In this document: one piece after another, positions 56,628 to 64,000 of the stretch
Numbering within the stretch: position 1 is the stretch's first letter
Layout of the letters: each line of letters begins with the position of its first letter
Origin: Leptasterias polaris
Taxonomy: Eukaryota; Echinodermata; Asteroidea; Forcipulatida; Asteriidae
Assembly (NCBI GenBank): GCA_037783415.1
Contig: JAZGTN010000064.1
Coordinates: 124,001 to 188,000 of the forward strand
Direction: 5' to 3'
DNA: 64,000 bases
The notes under the pieces: generated by a model
The model's input: only the letters and a program-made list of their open reading frames with translations
Databases searched by the model: none
What the model was told of the DNA's origin: nothing
Program-made: the position numbers and the translations under genes

Positions 56628-58392
56628 AAAGAATCCCCAACAGCGCTCTTTTTCGTCCAACGAAAGAGGGCGCTGTTGTGAATAAAGTTTTCAGAACATC
56701 TAGCGCTGAGGGGAGAATCGCAATAGTTGAGTGATAATGAACAACGTCTCGCACCAAAACTACAAGTAGGAATACATTGGCATTGATATTACAAGAAACA
56801 ATGCACACCCTCAGATAATTAATCTAATATTTGAAAAACACGTTACTCCGGTTCACATAATTATAGGTTTTTTTACAAGTCATACATTAGCTGAAAGGTT
56901 TTAATGTACTGATTAGGATCTACACAAATGAAACCAGTTTAAACTTGGCTTCTTGTTCAAACCGGAGGTTGAAATTAAAAAAAAAAAATTCTCAACCACA
57001 CATTTGATTTTTTTAATTTATTGATACGTCATTGGGTAGGTATGTAACAACTTTAGAAACGACACACAACATTTACTATTTAACCTTAACTTCCGGTTAA
57101 ATAGGAAGATACAATTAATTATTTGAAAAAAACATTACTCCAAAACCAGGAATTAGTTGTTTATTATCTGAACGTCGTCAGATAAGGCTTTCAAAAACAT
57201 TACTAACGCTATAATTTGTGACCTGATGACATTGTCTTCCGGTTCAAACCGGAAGTTTAAATTTTATATTAAAAAAAAAATCATTTTGACAATCTACACA
57301 TCATCGGATAGATCGTTAAAAGTTTGACAAACGCTTCACAGAACACGTACAATATTTTAACTTACTTTCGAATGTTTCGGTTCATAACGGAAGTTAAAAA
57401 TTTCATAATATCTTATCTTATTCACATCTTTAAAACTCTTGATCACTTCAGCATAATGTATGTATCAGATTATAGATAACTTTTGCACTGAGATAACAAC
57501 ATTTTAACCTTTTACATCTTGTTAAAACAGAACAATGAAGCGCACCTACCCACTCGTAACCCCCCCCCCCCCACACTTTCATTGACAACTCATTATGTAC
57601 ACATAACGTTGAAACTGATGCAAGCAAGTTCAAGCGCTGTGCCGTGCACTGTCGTCGTGTTTGATTGTTTTATCTTGCAGAAACCAAAAATTGCAACAGC
57701 GCCCTCTTTCGTTTGAAATTTAGAAAACGGCGCTGATAAATTAATAACATTGTTTTCGGGCTTATCTACAGAATAACTTAAGATTGAAATTGAATTGAAC
57801 ATTGAAACTCATAAGATTATTGAACCTCAGTATCAAGATGACACAAACTTAATGACGTCATGATAACCACATCGGGTATTAAATTACAATAACTGAAAGT
57901 AAAATTTTTGTAACATAACTCATGAACCATTTATTTGATTTTTTCAATCTACACATCATCGGATAGGTAATTAAAAGTTCGACAAACGTTACACAAAAAT
58001 TGACCCCATTTGACCTTGATAATTTAGTATCTGAAAAAATCATAAGCAGACATTGGTTGTTTATTTTCTGTACGTCGGCAGATAAGGCTTTCAAAACCTG
58101 AAATTTAAACTTTATATTTAAAAAAATCATAACTTCCGAACCATACATTTGATTTTTAGAATTTATTTATCATTAGAAAGGTCTTCAAAATCTCAACAAG
58201 CGCTACACAAAATGTAACCCCCATTTGCCCTTGACTTCCGGTTCATACCGGAACATGATGTTTAATTTTTACAAAACTCATAACACCTAAACCGGTCATT
58301 AGATTGATGAGTTAAACGTTGTCACTAATATTCATTCAATCACTCATCACGAACACCTTGTTTTTGTCACATGACAAAAACTGAAAGCCTAG
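56628..58392 (+). mobile_element. Helitron-like copy 7, 5' truncated
   Basis: Collinear with 59832-61595 over its full length (1765 versus 1764 bp), including CAACAGCGCTC-TTTTTCGTCC-GAGGGCGCTGTTG. It ends with CACGAACACCTTG, hairpin GTTTTTGTCACATGACAAAAAC (58360-58381), seven bases and CTAG (58389-58392). Confidence 0.78.
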
Positions 58393-58394
58393 TT

Positions 58395-58802
58395 AGGTGT
58401 TCGTGCAATATGAGCACGAACACCTCTTTGTTATTGTTCCGTTTTTTTTTGTTTTTTTAGGTGTTCGTGCAATATGAGCACGAACACCTCTTTGTTATTG
58501 TTCCGGTTTTTTTTTTTTTTTTTTTTTAGGTGTTCGTGCAATATGAGCACGAACACCTCTTTGTTATTGTTCCGTTTTGTTTTTGTTTTTTAGGTGTTCG
58601 TGCAAAATGTGCACGAACACCTCTTTGTTATTGTTCCGTTTTTAGGTGTTCGTGCAAAATGTGCACGAACACCTATTTGTTATTGTTCCGGTTTTTTTTT
58701 CTTTCTTTTTTAGGTGTTCGTGCAATATGAGCACGAACACCTCTTTGTTATTGTTCCTTTTTTTTTTTTTTAGGTGTTCGTGCAAAATGTGCACGAACAC
58801 CT
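58395..58802 (+). repeat. Seven tandem Helitron-like 5' heads
   Basis: The 31-bp palindrome AGGTGTTCGTGC-AATATGA-GCACGAACACCT (or AAAATGT loop) starts at 58395, 58459, 58528, 58592, 58644, 58712 and 58772. Each is followed by CTTTGTTATTGTTCC and a poly-T tract of variable length. Two loop versions alternate: ATATGA in heads 1, 2, 3 and 6, AAATGT in 4, 5 and 7. Confidence 0.93.
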
Positions 58803-61595
58803 ATTTGTTATTGTTCCGTTTTTTTTTGTTTTTTTTTTTTGTTTTTTTTTCTTCTCCTTCTTCTTCCACTCAACTCTTCTCTGGATCATAACTCAAGATT
58901 GAAACTGAATTGAACCTTGAAACTCATCAGACAATTGAACCTCAATACGAAGACGGCACAGTTGTCATTACGTCATGATGACGTCATCAGGTGTCGAATT
59001 ACAAGGTTTTTAAAGTAAAAAAATGACCATTTGCTTTTTGCTGTATCTCAACGAATATGAAAGCTATGATGTTCAAAGTTTTGGCATCTGATAGACCAAG
59101 ACTGGGGCAACATTTGAAAAGTTAACGCCAAAATTGTACGACCTTAACTTCCGGGTCGTTACCCTGGGTCGAAGTTCACCTTCGTTTTTTTCCTTCAAAA
59201 AACAACTTTCGAGCTTATCTACGGAATAACTCAAGATTGAGATTGAATTGAATGTTGAAACTCACCAGATAGTTGAACCTTAGTATCAAGACAATACATA
59301 CCTAATTACGTCATGATGACGTCATCGGGCACTGAATTACATTAAATCAAAGTTTAATATTTGTAAAAATCATAACTCAAAAACCATAATTCGGATTTTG
59401 ACAATCTACACATCATCGGATAGATCGTTAAGAGTTTGACAAACGCTTCACAGAACACGTACAATATTTTAACTTACTTTCGAAAGTTTCGGTTCATAAC
59501 GGAAGTTGAAAATTTCATAATATCTTATCTTATTCACATCTTTAAAACTCTTGATCACTTCAGCATAATTTTTGTATCAGATTGTAGAACAGCAATCCCT
59601 CTTAAACTTTTGCACAGAGATAACAACATTATAGTCGTATGCATCTGGTCAAAACTGGGAAATGAAGCGCACCGTCCTACTCGTACCCCCCCCCCCCCCA
59701 CCTCCCACTTTCATTGACAACGCATTGTACACATAACGTGTAAGCGCTAACGACTGACAACAACGCACACTATGTACGCTACATGCATTGCCAGCGCTGA
59801 CTGTACGTGTTCGATATGGCGCGAATTTGTTTTGGGGGAATCCCAACAGCGCTCTTTTTCGTCCAACGAAAGAGGGCGCTGTTGTGAAAAAAGTTTTCAG
59901 AACATCGAGCGCTGAGGGGAGAATCGCAATAGTTGAGTGATAATGAACAACGTCTCGCACCAAAACTACAAGTAGGAATACATTGGCATTGATATTACAA
60001 GAAACAATGCACACCCTCAGATAATTAATCTAATATTTGAAAAACACGTTACTCCGGTTCACATAATTATAGGTTTTTTACAAGTCATACATTAGCTGAA
60101 AGGTTTTAATGTACTGATTAGGATCTACACAAATGAAACCAGTTTAAACTTGGCTTCTTGTTCAAACCGGAGGTTGAAATTAAATTTTTCAAAGAAAAAT
60201 AATTTCTCAACCACACATTTGATTTTTTTTATTTATTTATACGTCATTGGGTAGGTATGTAACAAGTGAAGAAACGACACACAACATTTACTATTTAACC
60301 TTAACTTCCGGTTAAATAGGAAGATACAATTAATTATTTGAAAAAAAACATTACTCCAAAACCAGGAATTAGTTGTTTATTATCTGAACGTCGTCAGATA
60401 AGGCTTTGAAAAACATTACTAACGCTATAATTTGTGACCTTATGACATTGTCTTCCGGTTCAAACCGGAAGTTTAAATTTTATATTTTAAAAAAAATCAT
60501 TTTGACATCGGATAGATCGTTGAAAGTATGACAAACGCTTCACAGAACACGTACAATATTTTAACTTACTTTCGAAAGTTTCGGTTCATAACGGAAGTTA
60601 AAAATTTCATAATATCTTATCTTATTCACATCTTTAAAACTCTTGATCACTTCAGCATAATTTTTGTATCAGATTATAGAACAGCAATCCCTCTTAAACT
60701 TTTGCACTGAGATAACAACATTTTAACCTTTTACATCTTGTTAAAACAGAACAATGAAGCGCACCTACCCACTCGTAACCCCCCCCCCCCCACACTTTCA
60801 TTGACAACTCATTATGTACACATAACGTTGAAACTGATGCAAGCAAGTTCAAGCGCTGTGCCGTGCACTGTCGTCGTGTTTGATTGTTTTATCTTGCAGA
60901 AACCAAAAATTGCAACAGCGCCCTCTTTCGTTTGAAATTTAGAAAACGGGGCTGATAAAATAAATTAATAACATTGTTTTCGGGCTTATCTACAGAATAA
61001 CTTAAGATTGAAATTGAATTGAACATTGAAACTCATAAGATTATTGAACCTCAGTATCAAGATGACATAAACTTAATGACGTCATGATAACCACATCGGG
61101 TATTAAATTACAATAACTGAAAGTAAAATTTTTGTAACATAACTCATGAACCATTTATTTGATTTTTTCAATCTACACATCATCGGATAGGTAATTAAAA
61201 GTTCGACAAACGTTACACAAAAATTGACCCCATTTGACCATGATAATTTAGTATCTGAACAAATCATAAGCAGACATTGGTTGTTTATTTTCTGTACGTC
61301 GGCAGATAAGGCGTTCAAAACCTGAAGTTCAAACTTTATCTTTCAAAATATCTGAACCACACAATGGATTTCTTCAATCTTTACATCATCTGAAAGGTCT
61401 TCATAAACTTATCATCATGTGACCCTATATGACCTCCACTTCCGGTCCACACCGGAAGTTGATAATTAATTTCTCCAAAATTCATAACTCCTGAACCAGG
61501 AATTGGATTGATAAGGTATAATGACGTTTCCTATTCATCCAATCACTCACCACGAACACCTTGTTTTTGTCACATGACAAAAACTGAAAGCCTAG
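58803..61595 (+). mobile_element. Helitron-like copy 8, 2.8 kb
   Basis: Follows the heads with a T- and CTT-rich leader, CAACTCTTCTCTGGATCATA, ACGTCATGATGACGTCA palindromes at 58971 and 59309, and two versions of a ~1.1-kb internal block (around 59.4 and 60.5 kb), each with a poly-C run before CACTTTCATTGACAAC. It ends with CACGAACACCTTG, the same 22-bp hairpin (61563-61584), seven bases and CTAG (61592-61595). No protein-coding region; repeated 60-155-codon ORFs belong to the repeat. Confidence 0.75.
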
Positions 61596-64000
61596 GTTTT
61601 TTTCTTCTTCTCCTTCTTCTTCTTCCACTCAACTCTTCTCTGGATCATAACTCAAGATTGAAACTGAATTGAACCTTGAAACTTATCAGATAATTGAACC
61701 TCATTATGAAGACGGCACAGTTGTCATTACGTCATGATGACGTCATCAGGTGTCGAATTACAAGGTTTTTAAAGTTGAAAAGTGACCATTTGCTTTTTGC
61801 TGTATCTCAACGAATATGAAAGCTATGATGTTCAAAGTTTTGGCATATGATAGACCAAGACTGGGGCAACATTTGAAAAGTTAACGCCAAAATTGTACGA
61901 CCTTAACTTCCGGGTCGTTACCCTAGGTCGAAGTTCACCTTCGTTTTTTTCCTTCAAAAAACAACTTTCGAGCTTATCTACGGAATAACTCAAGATTGAG
62001 ATTGAATTGAATGTTGAAACTCACCAGATAGTTGAACCTTAGTATCAAGACAATACATACTTAATTACGTCATGATGACATCATCGGGCACTGAATTACA
62101 TTGAATCAAAGTTTAATATTTGTAAAAATCATAACTCAAAAACCATAATTCGGATTTTGACAATCTACACATCATCGGATAGATCGTTAAGAGTTTGACA
62201 AACGCTTCACAGAACACGTACAATATTTTAACTTACTTTCGAAAGTTTCGGTTCATAACGGAAGTTGAAAATTTCATAATATCTTATCTTATTCACATCT
62301 TTAAAACTCTTGATCACTTCAGCATAATTTTTGTATCAGATTGTAGAACAGCAATCCCTCTTAAACTTTTGCACAGAGATAACAACATTATAGTCGTATG
62401 CATCTGGTCAAAACTGGGAAATGAAGCGCACCGTCCTACTCGTACCCCCCCCCCCCCCCCCCCCCCACCTCCCACTTTCATTGACAACGCATTGTACACA
62501 TAACGTGTAAGCGCTAACGACTGACAACAACGCACACTATGTACGCTACATGCATTGCCAGCGCTGACTGTACGTGTTCGATATGGCGCGAATTTGTTTT
62601 GGGGGAATCCCAACAGCGCTCTTTTTCGTCCAACGAAAGAGGGCGCTGTTGTGAAAAAAGTTTTCAGAACATCGAGCGCTGAGGGGAGAATCGCAATAGT
62701 TGAGTGATAATGAACAACGTCTCGCACCAAAACTACAAGTAGGAATACATTGGCATTGATATTACAAGAAACAATGCACACCCTCAGATAATTAATCTAA
62801 TATTTGAAAAACACGTTACTCCGGTTCACATAATTATAGGTTTTTTACAAGTCATACATTAGCTGAAAGGTTTTAATGTACTGATTAGGATCTACACAAA
62901 TGAAACCAGTTTAAACTTGGCTTCTTGTTCAAACCGGAGGTTGAAATTAAATTTTTCAAAGAAAAATAATTTCTCAACCACACATTTGATTTTTTTTATT
63001 TATTTATACGTCATTGGGTAGGTATGTAACAAGTGAAGAAACGACACACAACATTTACTATTTAACCTTAACTTCCGGTTAAATAGGAAGATACAATTAA
63101 TTATTTGAAAAAAAACATTACTCCAAAACCAGGAATTAGTTGTTTATTATCTGAACGTCGTCAGATAAGGCTTTGAAAAACATTACTAACGCTATAATTT
63201 GTGACCTTATGACATTGTCTTCCGGTTCAAACCGGAAGTTTAAATTTTATATTTTAAAAAAAATCATTTTGACATCGGATAGATCGTTGAAAGTATGACA
63301 AACGCTTCACAGAACACGTACAATATTTTAACTTACTTTCGAAAGTTTCGGTTCATAACGGAAGTTAAAAATTTCATAATATCTTATCTTATTCACATCT
63401 TTAAAACTCTTGATCACTTCAGCATAATTTTTGTATCAGATTATAGAACAGCAATCCCTCTTAAACTTTTGCACTGAGATAACAACATTTTAACCTTTTA
63501 CATCTTGTTAAAACAGAACAATGAAGCGCACCTACCCACTCGTAACCCCCCCCCCCACACTTTCATTGACAACTCATTATGTACACATAACGTTGAAACT
63601 GATGCAAGCAAGTTCAAGCGCTGTGCCGTGCACTGTCGTCGTGTTTGATTGTTTTATCTTGCAGAAACCAAAAATTGCAACAGCGCCCTCTTTCGTTTGA
63701 AATTTAGAAAACGGGGCTGATAAAATAAATTAATAACATTGTTTTCGGGCTTATCTACAGAATAACTTAAGATTGAAATTGAATTGAACATTGAAACTCA
63801 TAAGATTATTGAACCTCAGTATCAAGATGACACAAACTTAATGACGTCATGATAACCACATCGGGTATTAAATTACAATAACTGAAAGTTAAATTTTTGT
63901 AACATAACTCATGAACCATTTATTTGATTTTTTCAATCTACACATCATCGGATAGGTAATTAAAAGTTCGACAAACGTTACACAAAAATTGACCCCATTT
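61596..64000 (+). mobile_element. Helitron-like copy 9, runs off the window
   Basis: Starts right after the CTAG of copy 8 with no head palindrome and is near-identical to copy 8 with an offset of about 2.76 kb. The array therefore continues to the right. Confidence 0.78.

Noticed and set aside
58395..58802. CRISPR-like array of palindromic repeats
   Set aside because: The spacers are poly-T of varying length and the palindromes are the known heads of the adjacent element family.
59436..59717. Repeated ORF MTNASQNTYN... as a conserved protein
   Set aside because: It recurs at 60528, 62195 and 63295 with repeat-wide identity in non-coding sequence too, has no ATG conservation logic, and includes a poly-C tract.
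62314..62781. 155-codon minus-strand ORF in the Helitron-like array
   Set aside because: It crosses the poly-C tract (reads as poly-Gly) and differs in length only because of tract length; there is no family resemblance.

Overview
The window looks like a stretch of an animal nuclear genome, probably from a marine invertebrate deuterostome. That placement is an inference. It rests on spliced exons with GT/AG borders, the very frequent palindrome TACATGTA, tRNA-Leu-headed SINEs with a V-SINE-like core, and a mix of piggyBac, hAT, Ty3, DIRS-like and CR1-like elements. An echinoderm is a fair guess, but the sequence shown cannot prove it.

The only host gene recognised with confidence is THOC3 (TEX1), a WD40 subunit of the THO/TREX mRNA export complex. 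It lies on the minus strand. Four coding exons join in phase: 53258-53437, 45066-45222, 28983-29187 and 5952-6113. They cover roughly the first two thirds of the protein; the rest must lie beyond the left edge. The three introns are about 8, 16 and 23 kb and hold most of the window. A small plus-strand gene is possible at 6.5-7.0 kb inside intron 3 (TATA box, ORF, splice donor, splice acceptor), but it is unproven.

Layout. 0.4-1.8 kb: ~83-bp satellite. 2.1-4.2 kb: inverted repeat around a palindromic 21-bp (heptad-coding) minisatellite. 4.46-5.17 kb: TA-flanked terminal-inverted-repeat (TIR) element. 7.3-17.1 kb: nested Helitron-like elements, one carrying a 1-kb TIR element. 19.3 and 27.0 kb: SINEs. 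20.3-21.9 kb: LINE remnant with a hAT element inserted (perfect 8-bp target-site duplication, TSD). 25.2-27.0 kb: CR1-like LINE. 30.6-32.7 kb: DIRS-like RNase H region with a 50-bp repeat expansion, split by another LINE. 33.3-37.5 kb: complete piggyBac element with a dead transposase, itself interrupted by a hAT element. 39-40 kb: permuted Ty3 fragment. 40.1-43.9 kb: two Helitron-like copies. 46.0-48.0 kb: TIR element studded with a 14-bp motif. 48.3-50.9 kb: Ty3/Gypsy remnant lacking reverse transcriptase. 54-55.3 kb: MITE and a piggyBac-like N-terminus. 56.6-64 kb: head-to-tail array of Helitron-like elements.

The most interesting signal is the Helitron-like family. Each copy has a terminal hairpin 6-9 nt before a 3' CTAG. 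Where a 5' end is found it carries a palindrome, and the arm of that palindrome reappears just before the 3' hairpin. This pairing changes in concert between subfamilies. Heads are amplified in tandem (two at 7.5 kb, seven at 58.4 kb), and whole elements are arranged head to tail.
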